DNA of 64,000 bases from BOG-908 sp965199235 (GTDB lineage: Bacteria; Pseudomonadota; Alphaproteobacteria; Acetobacterales; Acetobacteraceae), in the NCBI GenBank assembly GCA_965199235.1, contig CBDAQU010000002.1, forward strand, positions 1,612,001 through 1,676,000. The letters are read 5' to 3'. The notes beneath the pieces were generated by a model. The model was not told the DNA's origin. It searched no databases and saw nothing but the letters and a program-made list of their open reading frames with translations. Shown here piece by piece: positions 32,468-41,338 of this stretch; within the stretch, counting starts at the first letter, position 1, and every line of letters begins with the position of its first letter. A program made the translations under genes and the position numbers.

Positions 32468-34261
32468 TCACACGTCGAACGCTTCGGCTTCGGCCTCCTG
32501 GTCGGTGTCGGTCTGCTTGCCCTGGCTCAGCCGGAAGGCTGCGGCCGACAACGCATCCAGCCGCGCCCAGGCGGCGGGATCATCGCCGTTCTCGATGACG
32601 GTGCGTTCTGCTGCCTTCTTTGCCTGCTCGAGATCGTCGCGGTGCATAAGACCATAAAAATGCCACCACCCCGCTTCCGCCTCGGCGGGCTGGGCCGAAG
32701 CGCGGCCGCAGGACGGCAGCTCCTCCAGCACGCGGGCCACGTCCTGCGACAATCCAAGAGCGTCCAGGTGGTCAAGCAGGGTGCGGGAGTCAAGCACATC
32801 TGCGTGAGATTGGTCCAGGATTGCGGCCCGCAGCGTCGCCAGCGCACTTGGCAGGGGAAGCGACCCGTAAGCCTCCTCCACGTCGCGCAGCAGGTCGGGG
32901 TGTCGCAACAGGATCGCGGTCAGCTTAGTGGCGCGGCTGGCGGCGGCATTGCCGTTGTCCAAAGACGGGCGCGCAGGCCGCAGCATTGGCTTGACGGCGT
33001 TCCGCCGCGACGCCGCAAACAAACGGTCCAGCAGGCTGCGGCGGTATTCAGAGGCGAGGCCACGATCCTGAATCAGCGCCGCAGCCTGTTCCAGCCGCCG
33101 ACGGAACTCGGTGCGCGCTTCCGGCGTGCGATCGTCGAACGTGCCACGCAGCAGGTCGAACAGCGCCTCGTTCAGCGGACGGGCAGCATCCAGGATTGCG
33201 GTGAAGGCGGCAGCGCCGCCTTTGCGCACCAGCGTGTCGGGATCATCGCCGCTCGGCAGGGCGGCGAGACCGATCGTGCGGTCGGGCGCCAGCGCGGGCA
33301 GTGCCGTCTGGGCCGCACGCGCAGCCGCACGCCCGCCAGCCGCATCGCCGTCGAAGCAGAGCACCGGGCTGGGCGACAGGCGCCACAGCTCGGAGAACTG
33401 CTCGGCCGTCAACGCGGTGCCGAGCGGTGCGACGGCGGCCCCGAACCCTGCCTGCTGCAGCGCGATCACGTCCATATAGCCTTCGACGACGACGACGGCA
33501 GCGCCCTTGCGGGCAGCCTCGCGCGCGAAATCGAGCGCGTAGAGCGTGCGCCGCTTGGAAAACAGCGCGGTTTCCGGGCCGTTGACGTATTTCGGCTGCC
33601 CGTCGCCCAGGGTGCGGCCGCCAAAGCTGATCATCCGGCCGGTGCGGTCCCTGATTGGAAACATCACCCGGTTGAAGAACAGCTCGCCGCGAACCTCGCC
33701 GTTTTCGCCCACGCGCAGCAGGCCGGCCTCCAGTAGCTGGTCCTGGGTGATGTTCTGGGACGCCAGTGCGGTGCCCAGCGCGCCGCGGCCCTCGCCGGCC
33801 CAGCCCAGGCCGAAGCGGGCGATGGTGGCGTCGCTCAGCCCCCTGCTGCGCAGGTATGCCAGGGCTGTCTTGCCAGCCGGCGAGATGAGGCAATCACGGT
33901 AATAACGCTGGGCGGCATCCAGCACGCCGTGCAGGTCCAGCCGCCGGCGCTCGACAGCCTCGGCATCCGGGCTGGATTTCGGCAGATCGAGCCCGGCTTC
34001 CCCGGCCAGCGACTGCACAGCCTCGACAAAACCGGCGCCACTCGTCTGCATCACAAAACTGATGGCATCGCCATGCGCGCCGCAGCCGAAGCAGTGATAG
34101 CCGTCGTCATAGACGTAGAAGCTGGGCGTCCTCTCCCCGTGGAACGGGCAGCACCCCTTCATCTGCCGGCCAGACCGGGAGAGTTTCACGGTGCGGCTGA
34201 CCAAGGCGGCCAGCGGCGTGCGGGCGCGCAACTCCTCCAGGAAGGCTTCGGAAAACTTCAG
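32468..34261 (-). CDS. dnaG: DNA primase, apparent CTG start
   Basis: A 597-aa primase that makes RNA primers for replication. The CHC2 zinc finger (C38, H41, C57, C60: CCPFH then HCFGCG) is followed by the RNA-polymerase domain with TOPRIM motifs VEGYMDVIALQQAG and CFDGDAAGGRAA, and a C-terminal DnaB-binding region. Primase homologues begin M-x-F-S/P-x-x-F-L-x-E-(L/I)-R-A-R; here LKFSEAFLEELRART requires starting at CTG 34261, which overlaps the yqeY stop as CTGA. No ATG, GTG or TTG lies just upstream. A TTG at 34231 would delete 10 conserved residues and has its purine-rich site only 1 nt away. Confidence 0.93.
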   Translation of the reverse strand: MKFSEAFLEELRARTPLAALVSRTVKLSRSGRQMKGCCPFHGERTPSFYVYDDGYHCFGCGAHGDAISFVMQTSGAGFVEAVQSLAGEAGLDLPKSSPDAEAVERRRLDLHGVLDAAQRYYRDCLISPAGKTALAYLRSRGLSDATIARFGLGWAGEGRGALGTALASQNITQDQLLEAGLLRVGENGEVRGELFFNRVMFPIRDRTGRMISFGGRTLGDGQPKYVNGPETALFSKRRTLYALDFAREAARKGAAVVVVEGYMDVIALQQAGFGAAVAPLGTALTAEQFSELWRLSPSPVLCFDGDAAGGRAAARAAQTALPALAPDRTIGLAALPSGDDPDTLVRKGGAAAFTAILDAARPLNEALFDLLRGTFDDRTPEARTEFRRRLEQAAALIQDRGLASEYRRSLLDRLFAASRRNAVKPMLRPARPSLDNGNAAASRATKLTAILLRHPDLLRDVEEAYGSLPLPSALATLRAAILDQSHADVLDSRTLLDHLDALGLSQDVARVLEELPSCGRASAQPAEAEAGWWHFYGLMHRDDLEQAKKAAERTVIENGDDPAAWARLDALSAAAFRLSQGKQTDTDQEAEAEAFDV

Positions 34262-34713
34262 CTCAGCCGCGCCTTCACCAGGGCGCCGATCCGGCTCATG
34301 TCCAACGCCGCACCATGCGCCGCCTTCAGCGCCGCCATCACGCGGCCCATCTCCTTGCCGCTGGTGGCGCCGGTTTGGTCGATCGCAGCATCCACCGCCG
34401 CCTGCATCGCCGCCTCGTCCATCTGCTGCGGCAGGAACGCCTCGATGACCGCGATCTCCGCCTGCTCCTTGGCCGCAAGCTCCGGCCGGCGGCCCTGCTC
34501 GTAGAGCTCAGCCGCCTCGCGCCGCTGCTTGACCATGGAGCGGAGCATGGCCGTGACCTCGGCGTCCGGCACCGGGTCGCCGCCGCGCGGACGGGCGGCG
34601 ATGTCGGTGTCCTTCAGCTTGGCCATGATCATGCGGATGGCCGACGTGCGCGGCGCGTCGCCGGCCCGCATGGAGGTTTTCAGCGCGTCGGTGATGTCTG
34701 TGCGCAGCGTCAT
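34258..34713 (-). CDS. GatB/YqeY-domain protein
   Basis: A 151-aa all-helical protein with the YqeY fold shared with the tail of GatB, the amidotransferase subunit that binds tRNA. Typical parts are ITDALKTSMRAGDAPRTSAI, MVKQRREAAELYEQG, FLPQQMDEA and GKEMGRVMAALKA. Free-standing YqeY proteins are thought to act in tRNA-linked processes but lack a firm function. ATG at 34713. Its stop overlaps the dnaG start, giving the order yqeY-dnaG-rpoD in place of the rpsU-dnaG-rpoD order of enterobacteria. Confidence 0.92.
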   Translation of the reverse strand: MTLRTDITDALKTSMRAGDAPRTSAIRMIMAKLKDTDIAARPRGGDPVPDAEVTAMLRSMVKQRREAAELYEQGRRPELAAKEQAEIAVIEAFLPQQMDEAAMQAAVDAAIDQTGATSGKEMGRVMAALKAAHGAALDMSRIGALVKARLS

Positions 34714-34740
34714 GGTGCGTCCCAGGTGCAGGCAAGCCTT

Positions 34741-37700
34741 TTAGCCTATGGGCCAGGCCTCGGTAAGCGGGCGTTCGCCGTCATCCACGGCCGCCCACTC
34801 CGCCACGCGCGCCAGCCGCGCGTAGTTCGAGAAGCGGGGTGCCGCCCCTGGCGCCGGCTGCGAGAGATAGGCCCGCCCAGGGTCGTCGAAGGCGGCGACG
34901 AGGCTGTGCAGGCTGGATCGGGCCGTCTCGGTCACCTCTTCTGTTTTAGCTGCCTGGTCCTTTGCGAACAGCGAGGTCGCCGTGCCCGGCTCGTAGCCGC
35001 CCGGGATGTGCCAGAACGCCAGTTCGCCCACGGCGCCCGACAGGTCCGCGCCGAACGCGCCCTGCTGCATCATCACCGCCTCGAGCGGCAACTGTGGGGA
35101 CCGCCCCTCCTCCACATCCTTGGCGCTGGGCGGCTTGCCGGTCTTGTAGTCCAGTATGGCAATCGATCCGTCTGTGCGGCGCTCGACTCGGTCCGCCCGG
35201 CCATGCAGGGTGAACGGCCCTGCGGGTGCCTCGAACACCCACTCGCCCCTCAGTTCGGAGCGCAGCAGGTTGAGCCGATTGGCTGCCCGGCGCTCCGCGT
35301 CGGCTTCGGCAGCCCAGCAGGCGATGCGGCGCAGGCGGGGGCGCCACCAGGCGGCCAAAGCGGGCCGCATGCACGCCGCATCCAGCGCCGCATCCATATC
35401 CGCCGCCAGCCGTGTCGCGGCGTCGGGCGGCCAGGCCAGGCCATGCCGGCTGTAGAAACGGTTCAACCCGTCATGCACGATCACGCCGTAATCGGCGGCG
35501 TCGGCCGATTCTTCGAGCGCGTCCAGCCGTCGCAGCCGCAGCACGTGGCGAGCGTAGATGGCGTAGGGATCGCGCAGCCAGGTTTCGATCTCCGTCACGC
35601 TAAGCCGGCGGGGGCGGAGCGCCACGACGGGGGCGGGGGCCGGCGGGCCCACAGGCGCGGGAGCCCCCGCCGGCCTGTCCAGGGCGCGCGCCCAGAGCGG
35701 GGCGGGGTGGTATGGCAGCTCCTGCTGCTGTCCCTTCAGCAGCGCGCGCAGCCGGACCAGCCAGCGCGAGGGCACGGCAGGCGCCCCGTCCCGCCGGCGC
35801 GGCGCGGACAGCACCACGCGAGGTGCGGCGCAGTTCGCCATCACGAAATCATGCGCCGCAAGCCCGACCCGCTCCTCCGGCGAAGGCAGGCCCACCGCGC
35901 TGCGCATCGCCCGGTTCATCCAAGGGCCGGACTCGGCGACCGGCGGCCAAACACCTTCCGTGAGACCGCCGAGCACCATCAGGTCGGCCGTCTGCAGGCG
36001 GGCCTCCAGCAGGCCCCAGATGAACACGCGCGGATGCTCGGCGCCGTCCCTGCCGCGCAGGCTGCGCCGGCTGCGCACGGCCACCCCAGCCAGCGTCGCC
36101 TCAAGCAGGCGCGGCAGGCCGACCAGGCGAAGCGGCGGAAGGATCGCAAGCGCCTCGCGCAAGGCTGCCAGATGCAGGGCAAGCGCTTCCCCGTCCTCGC
36201 CGGCCCAGAGCCGCTTGGCGCCCGGCTCGGCATCCGTGGCGGCCAGCGCCTCTGCCGCCTCGATCAGGACCGCAAACGCGCGGTCCGGCGTTGCGTCCGG
36301 CGCTTCGGCCAGGGTCAGCAGCGGGTGCAGGCAGCCGGCCAGCCGATCGAGAAAGCCGGCAGCCCCCTGCCTCGCCCGCAGCCCTTCTATGCCCGGGCCC
36401 GGCCGCGCTCCCCGAAGACAGTCTCGCTCCAGCCGTCTGGCGGCGTCACGGCAGGCGGCCGTGGACAGGCCGGCAGCGCATAGCGGATGCTTGAGCAAGG
36501 CAAGCAGGGGAACCGGCCGCAGATCCTCGGCCGCAGCATCGGCCAGCAGCCGCAGGAACACGGCAGCCGGCACCTCTGCAAGCTGCTCGCCGGCGCTGTC
36601 GTCGGCCACCACGCCGAAGCGCAGCAACTCTGCCGATACACGGCGCGCCAGCTGTCGGTCCGGCGTGACCAGGGCAGCGCGCGCGCCAGGCTGCTCCAAT
36701 GCCTCCCTCAGCATCAGGGCGATGCTCACCGCCTCCTCCTGCTGGTCGGCGGGTTCGATGCGTTGCAGGCTGCCGGTCTGCAGCGCTGGCAACGTCTGCC
36801 ATCGGCCCAGCGAGGCGGCCGGCAGCAGCGCCGTCCGCCAGACGTCTTCGCGCGATTGCGGGCCGGTGCGGATGGCGGCCACGCCGGACATGCCGGCGAA
36901 ATCCTGCACGTCCCCACGCCGCACCTGCAGCGACGCGAGCAATGCGCGCAGGCTGGCTTGCGGGTGGCTGTCCTCCAGCGCGTCCCAGCTCTCCTCGTCG
37001 AGGTCGAGGTCGAGGCCGGGAAGCACCACCATGCCCTGCGGCAGGTGAGCGACCAGCCGGAGCAGCCGGCCGACCGCGGGGATGGCGCCGGTTGTGCCGG
37101 CCGCGATGACCGGGATGGCGGGCGGATCGGCGCGCCAGGACGCTTCCTGAGCGTTCAGCAGGTCGATCTGGTGCGCGGCCACGTCCGAAAAGCCCTGTTC
37201 GGTAAGCCAGGCAGGCCACGCGATCGTTACAACGTCCAGGAACCGCAGGGTGACGTTCCAATGCGCGGCAAAGTCCTCGCCCGCAGCGCCTGGGAGGGCC
37301 TGGCGGAGGTCAATCTCGGCCCGCGCCGCCTCGTCGAGCAAGGTGGCGAGTTCCTCGGCCAGCACCCAGGCGCGGTCCGCCTCTGTCGGCGCCCCGTTCG
37401 CCCCGCGCATGGCCAGAACAAGCCGGCTCAGCACGGCCAGGCGCTGCGGCGCAGGGACAGGCGGCGCCAGATCAAGCACGCCCGCCGACAACCGTGGCGC
37501 CTCGTCCAGGCCGCCCAGCGGGGCGATGCGCGGCAGCAGCAGCGGCCTGCCGCCTGCCTGCTCGAGGAAGGCCTGCGACAACCCTCGCGCCGCCCGCCTT
37601 GTGGGCACCAGGAACATGCCTTCCGCCGAGGCTAACGGGTCGGGCGAGGCGCCTGTCCGCGCCAGCCACCAGGCAGCCAGCGTGTCCAGGAAGGCGGCGC

Positions 37701-37755
37701 CGGGCGCGATTGTCGCCAAGGACGGCCGCAGCCTGAGTGAGTTGGGGTTGGTCAT
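34741..37755 (-). CDS. addB: Double-strand break repair protein AddB
   Basis: A 1004-aa protein of the alphaproteobacterial AddB type, the subunit that with AddA forms the helicase-nuclease that processes DNA ends for RecA. The N-terminal helicase-like part has no working Walker A (LVPTRRAARGL), as is normal for this branch. The C-terminal PD-(D/E)XK nuclease is intact: LDYKTGKPP with D869 and K871, followed by RSPQLPLEAVM. Its ATG overlaps the tsaE stop by 4 bp. Unusually, addA does not follow; the next gene is yqeY. AddA must be elsewhere or missing. Confidence 0.9.
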   Translation of the reverse strand: MTNPNSLRLRPSLATIAPGAAFLDTLAAWWLARTGASPDPLASAEGMFLVPTRRAARGLSQAFLEQAGGRPLLLPRIAPLGGLDEAPRLSAGVLDLAPPVPAPQRLAVLSRLVLAMRGANGAPTEADRAWVLAEELATLLDEAARAEIDLRQALPGAAGEDFAAHWNVTLRFLDVVTIAWPAWLTEQGFSDVAAHQIDLLNAQEASWRADPPAIPVIAAGTTGAIPAVGRLLRLVAHLPQGMVVLPGLDLDLDEESWDALEDSHPQASLRALLASLQVRRGDVQDFAGMSGVAAIRTGPQSREDVWRTALLPAASLGRWQTLPALQTGSLQRIEPADQQEEAVSIALMLREALEQPGARAALVTPDRQLARRVSAELLRFGVVADDSAGEQLAEVPAAVFLRLLADAAAEDLRPVPLLALLKHPLCAAGLSTAACRDAARRLERDCLRGARPGPGIEGLRARQGAAGFLDRLAGCLHPLLTLAEAPDATPDRAFAVLIEAAEALAATDAEPGAKRLWAGEDGEALALHLAALREALAILPPLRLVGLPRLLEATLAGVAVRSRRSLRGRDGAEHPRVFIWGLLEARLQTADLMVLGGLTEGVWPPVAESGPWMNRAMRSAVGLPSPEERVGLAAHDFVMANCAAPRVVLSAPRRRDGAPAVPSRWLVRLRALLKGQQQELPYHPAPLWARALDRPAGAPAPVGPPAPAPVVALRPRRLSVTEIETWLRDPYAIYARHVLRLRRLDALEESADAADYGVIVHDGLNRFYSRHGLAWPPDAATRLAADMDAALDAACMRPALAAWWRPRLRRIACWAAEADAERRAANRLNLLRSELRGEWVFEAPAGPFTLHGRADRVERRTDGSIAILDYKTGKPPSAKDVEEGRSPQLPLEAVMMQQGAFGADLSGAVGELAFWHIPGGYEPGTATSLFAKDQAAKTEEVTETARSSLHSLVAAFDDPGRAYLSQPAPGAAPRFSNYARLARVAEWAAVDDGERPLTEAWPIG

Positions 37756-38204
37756 CCGCCCATCCTGCCAGGCCAGCCACGCATCGTCAGCCGCCTCGTG
37801 TCAGGCCGGACCAGTGACAGGTCCAGGTCCAGAGCGTCTTCAGGGCGCAAGGGGCCGAGACGGTCCGGCCATTCGACGATGACGACGTCCTGCCGCGCTT
37901 CGTCCCACCCGAGCTCCTCCAGGCCGTCCTGGCCGTCGAGACGCCAGAGGTCGAAATGGTGCAGCACCAGGCCGTCCGCCTCGAAACTTTGCACCAGGGT
38001 GTAGGACGGGCTGGGCACGTCCAGCGCAGGATCACGGCACGTGGCCCGGATCAGCGCGCGCGCCAAAGTGGACTTGCCGGCGCCGAGCGGGCCGGACAGC
38101 AGCACCGAGTCACCTGGCCGGAGCCGCGCGGCGACCCAGGCGCCCACCGCTTCGATGCCGGTCTGGTCGTACACGCCGCTCCTCGCTGGGACGCCGCTCC
38201 GCAC
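37752..38204 (-). CDS. tsaE: tRNA threonylcarbamoyladenosine biosynthesis protein TsaE
   Basis: A 150-aa P-loop ATPase that works with TsaB and TsaD to form t6A37 on ANN-decoding tRNAs. Walker A is GPLGAGKST (38-46); SPSYTLVQSF, HHFDLWRLDG and VIVEWPDRLG are the usual family motifs. GTG at 38204 has GGAGGG 4 nt upstream. It is the first gene of the tsaE-addB-yqeY-dnaG-rpoD run; linkage of tsaE and addB is common in alphaproteobacteria. Confidence 0.94.
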   Translation of the reverse strand: MRSGVPARSGVYDQTGIEAVGAWVAARLRPGDSVLLSGPLGAGKSTLARALIRATCRDPALDVPSPSYTLVQSFEADGLVLHHFDLWRLDGQDGLEELGWDEARQDVVIVEWPDRLGPLRPEDALDLDLSLVRPDTRRLTMRGWPGRMGG

Positions 38205-38260
38205 TAGCCCTCCATGCCGACAGGGTTTCGCCGGCCCGATCCGGTGTTAGATAATGTGAC

Positions 38261-39271
38261 ATGACCCAATTCGACGTCGCCATCATAGGAGCCGGCCCGG
38301 TCGGCCTGTTCGCCGCCTTCGAATGCGGCATGCTGAAACTATCCAGCGTTCTAGTGGATGCGCTGGATGAAGTAGGCGGCCAATGTGCTGCGCTCTACCC
38401 GGAAAAACCGATTTTCGACATTCCGGCCCATCCGGCGATCGAGGCTGGCGCGCTGATCGCCCAGTTGGAGGCTCAGATCGCGCCGTTCTCGCCGACGAGG
38501 ATGCTCGGCCGCCGGATCGAGGCATTGAGCGGAGGACCAAACGCCTTCACCCTGCAGACCAACCGCGGCGAGACCATCTTGGCGCGTGCGGTACTGATCG
38601 CCGCAGGCGCAGGCGCCTTCGGCCCGAACCGGCCGCCGCTGGACGGGCTGGAGGCCTACGAGGCCACCGGATGCGTGCAATACTACGTGCGCCGGCGAGA
38701 GGATTTCCGGGGACGCCAGGTAGTCATCGCCGGCGGCGGAGATTCCGCGGTGGACTGGGCGCTTCAGCTGAAGGACACGGCATCGAAGGTGTACGTCGTC
38801 CATCGCCGGGGCAAGTTCCGCGCCGCGCCGGAAAGCGCCGCACAGCTGGACGCGGCCCATGCGCGCGGGGAGATCGAGCTGGTGATTCCCTATCAGCTGC
38901 ATGCGCTGCACGGCACGGCCGGCGCTCTGCACGCCGTGGAGGTGGCGGACCTCGACGGCGCCAGGCGGCAGATCGAAGCCGACCGTTTGCTGCCGTTCTT
39001 CGGCCTGTCGATGGATCTGGGCCCGATCGCAAACTGGGGTCTGGCGCTGGAGAGACACCATGTGCAGGTGACTGCCGCAACCTGCGAGACGTCAGTACCC
39101 GGCATCTTCGCCATCGGCGACGTAGCGACCTATCCCGGCAAGCTGAAGCTGATCCTGCAGGGGTTTTCGGAAGCGGCGATGGCGGCACACGCGATCCACC
39201 CCATCGTGCGCCCTGGCGAGGCACTGCATTTCGAGTACAGCACCAGCAAGGGCGTGCCGGAGAAGGTCTGA
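38261..39271 (+). CDS. Ferredoxin--NADP+ reductase (thioredoxin-reductase-like type)
   Basis: A 336-aa flavoprotein. FAD-binding GAGPVGLFAAFECGML and NADPH-binding AGGGDSAVDWALQLK are present, as is the terminal FAD motif GIFAIGDVATYPGKLKLI. It lacks the CxxC redox pair of true thioredoxin reductases and has the C-terminal aromatic-containing tail (HFEYSTSKGVPEKV) of the YumC-type ferredoxin/flavodoxin reductases. It would move electrons between NADPH and ferredoxin. It is divergent from tsaE (56-bp gap) and lies 23 bp before the lolA-like gene. Confidence 0.9.
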   Translation: MTQFDVAIIGAGPVGLFAAFECGMLKLSSVLVDALDEVGGQCAALYPEKPIFDIPAHPAIEAGALIAQLEAQIAPFSPTRMLGRRIEALSGGPNAFTLQTNRGETILARAVLIAAGAGAFGPNRPPLDGLEAYEATGCVQYYVRRREDFRGRQVVIAGGGDSAVDWALQLKDTASKVYVVHRRGKFRAAPESAAQLDAAHARGEIELVIPYQLHALHGTAGALHAVEVADLDGARRQIEADRLLPFFGLSMDLGPIANWGLALERHHVQVTAATCETSVPGIFAIGDVATYPGKLKLILQGFSEAAMAAHAIHPIVRPGEALHFEYSTSKGVPEKV

Positions 39272-39294
39272 CGGCAACCGAACCGGGACTTTCC

Positions 39295-39918
39295 ATGATC
39301 AACCGACGCATGCTGGGATTGACGATGCTCGCACTGGCGACGCCAGCGAGGCTGCTGGCGCAAGTTCATGCGGCTGTCCTATCGGATGCGGACCAGGCGA
39401 CCGTGGCCGGCGTTGCCCGCTACCTCAACGGGCTGCGAAGCCTGAAGGCCCGGTTCCTGCAGGTCGGCCCGGACGGCGCCATCACGCAGGGCACGCTGTG
39501 GCTGCAGCGCCCAGGACGGATGCGGTTCGAGTACGACAAGCCCAGTCCCCTGTTGCTGGTGGCCGGCCAGGGCACGGTCGTCTTCCACGATTCGCAACTT
39601 GGCCAGACAACAAACATTCCCGTCGGCAACACGCCGCTGGGCCTGCTGCTGGCCGATACGATCACGCTGTCCGGTGACGTGACGCTGACCGATTTTCAGA
39701 ATCCGCCAGGCCAGCTGCAACTGACGCTGGTGCGCACCAAGACACCCGGCGATGGAAGCCTGACCCTGGCATTGAACGCCAGCCCGCTGGCGCTGACCGG
39801 CTGGTCGGTGGTGGACGCACAGGGACGCGAAACGCAGCTGCGCATCTCGGCCGTGCAGCTCGGGGGGAATTTCGACCAGAGCCTGTTCACCTTCGTCGAC
39901 ACGGACGAGGGAAGATAA
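39295..39918 (+). CDS. LolA-like outer-membrane lipoprotein carrier
   Basis: A 207-aa protein with a signal peptide (residues about 1-26, LTMLALATPARLLAQVHA) and a mature domain of the LolA/LolB half-barrel type: VARYLNGLRSLKARFLQ, GTLWLQRPGRMRFEYDKPSP and VVFHDSQLGQTTNIPV are typical. LolA takes lipoproteins from LolCDE and carries them through the periplasm. ATG at 39295 is preceded by GGGA. Identity as the working LolA is likely but the family also contains paralogues. Confidence 0.85.
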   Translation: MINRRMLGLTMLALATPARLLAQVHAAVLSDADQATVAGVARYLNGLRSLKARFLQVGPDGAITQGTLWLQRPGRMRFEYDKPSPLLLVAGQGTVVFHDSQLGQTTNIPVGNTPLGLLLADTITLSGDVTLTDFQNPPGQLQLTLVRTKTPGDGSLTLALNASPLALTGWSVVDAQGRETQLRISAVQLGGNFDQSLFTFVDTDEGR

Positions 39919-39981
39919 AACGTTCACAATTTCTCAAGTGCCGGAAACGAAGCAGTCACATTTACCCTTTATGTTGGCATC

Positions 39982-40404
39982 ATGACAAACGCAGTCTCCC
40001 GATCCCTCCTAAAGTTCGCCTTGCTTGCAGCTATGGCGTGTGCGGCATTCGTGCCGGCACCTGCAAAGGCATGGTTCCGCGGCGGCGTGTTCATAGGCAT
40101 TCCGCCGGTGGTCGTTGGGCCGCCCGTGGTGGCCTACCCGCCGGCTTATTACTATCCACCGGCTTATTACGCGCCGGGCTATTACGGGCCTGCCTACCCC
40201 GCGCCGGAAGGCTATGTTCCTCCGCAGGCGAGCTACGCCCCGCCACCGGACGCGCCGCCGCCACAGATGTCGGAAGCCAACGTGCCGTTCGGCACCACGT
40301 GCTACGCCGGCGTCTACGTCTGCAGGGCGCCTGCGCAGTCGCATGTCGATACCGGCTGCTCCTGCCCCGGGCTCGGTGCGCCCTCCTATGGCGTGGTCCG
40401 TTAG
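39982..40404 (+). CDS. Small exported Pro/Tyr-rich protein
   Basis: A 140-aa protein. The signal peptide ends near AKA (residue about 29); the mature part starts WFRGGVFIGIPPVVVG, then a Pro/Tyr repeat region (YPPAYYYPPAYYAPGYYGP) and a C-terminal Cys-containing segment (GTTCYAGVYVC, then TGCSCPG) with four cysteines. It is typical of small envelope proteins of unknown function that are common in this lineage. It lies 63 bp after the lolA-like gene on the same strand. Confidence 0.75.
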   Translation: MTNAVSRSLLKFALLAAMACAAFVPAPAKAWFRGGVFIGIPPVVVGPPVVAYPPAYYYPPAYYAPGYYGPAYPAPEGYVPPQASYAPPPDAPPPQMSEANVPFGTTCYAGVYVCRAPAQSHVDTGCSCPGLGAPSYGVVR

Positions 40405-40435
40405 GATCGCGCTCCCGCGTCTAGGCCCAGCCTCG

Positions 40436-41338
40436 TTACTGGTCAGGCTCCACCGCGAGCGACATCGGTTCCACGCCCTTGCGGTCCAGCCTGATGTGCC
40501 AGGCGTCCATCAGCTGTAGCACCGTCGCCGCGGTCTCTTCGATGGAGCGGCGGGTGACGTCGATGACTGGCCAGCCGCGTCGCGTGCATAGACGGCGCGC
40601 CCATAGCAGTTCGGCGCGGACGGTCTCCAGGTCGATGTAGTCGCCCCTGTCTTGTTTGACGTGCGCGGTGCCTTGCCCATGGGCAATCAGCTTCAGCCTA
40701 TGACGCCGTATTTCTATCAGGGATTGTGCGTCCAGCGTCAGTCCGATAACCGGACAATGCGGCGTCTCCAGACCGGGCGGGTCAGCCAGCCCTGGCACCA
40801 GCGGCACGTTCGCCGCCTTCACGCCCCTGTTGGCGAGGTAGAAGCTGGTGGGGGTCTTCGAGCTGCGGGACACCCCGACCAGGATCACGTCGGCCTCCGC
40901 AATGCCGGCCTGAGCCTGCCCATCATCATGGGCGAGCACGAAGTGTATGGCGTCGATGCGACGGAAGTAATCGGCGTCCAGCACGTATTGCCTACCTGGG
41001 CGCGCGGTGGCCTGTGCGCCGATCTGGTCGGCGAGCATTGCCAGCACAGGTTCCAGCACGTTGACGACAGGCAGACCAAGCCGTTCGCACGTGCTTTCCA
41101 GGTCGTTGCGCAGAGCGCGGTCCACGACGGTGGAGAGCACCGGGCCGGGCTCTGCTTCGATACCCTCCAGCACACGGTGGAGCTGGAAGCGCGTCCTGAT
41201 CAGGCTCCAGCGGTGATAGGTGATGCTGACCTGCTCGAACTGCGAAACCGTGGCACGGGCAATCGAGTTCAACGTCTCGCCCGTCGCGTCTGAGACGAGG
41301 TGCAGGTTGATGCGGTCCTGGCGTTCGGGTGCGATCAT
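40436..41338 (-). CDS. Pyruvate,phosphate dikinase regulatory protein (DUF299, RP001-type)
   Basis: A 300-aa bifunctional kinase/phosphorylase that controls pyruvate,phosphate dikinase or PEP synthase by reversible threonine phosphorylation. Family signatures are LHLVSDATGETLNSIARA and the P-loop-like VGVSRSSKTPTSFYLANRGV. ATG at 41338 is chosen because it opens directly into RINLHLVSD; a longer frame upstream is in the intergenic region. It is divergent from hemE. The homologue is RP001 of Rickettsia, the known neighbour of the replication origin in alphaproteobacteria. Confidence 0.92.
   Translation of the reverse strand: MIAPERQDRINLHLVSDATGETLNSIARATVSQFEQVSITYHRWSLIRTRFQLHRVLEGIEAEPGPVLSTVVDRALRNDLESTCERLGLPVVNVLEPVLAMLADQIGAQATARPGRQYVLDADYFRRIDAIHFVLAHDDGQAQAGIAEADVILVGVSRSSKTPTSFYLANRGVKAANVPLVPGLADPPGLETPHCPVIGLTLDAQSLIEIRRHRLKLIAHGQGTAHVKQDRGDYIDLETVRAELLWARRLCTRRGWPVIDVTRRSIEETAATVLQLMDAWHIRLDRKGVEPMSLAVEPDQ

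Noticed and set aside
34315..36483. 722-codon plus-strand frame opposite addB
   Set aside because: Shadow frame; Arg/Ala/Gly/Gln-rich translation without any motif, while the minus-strand AddB is complete.
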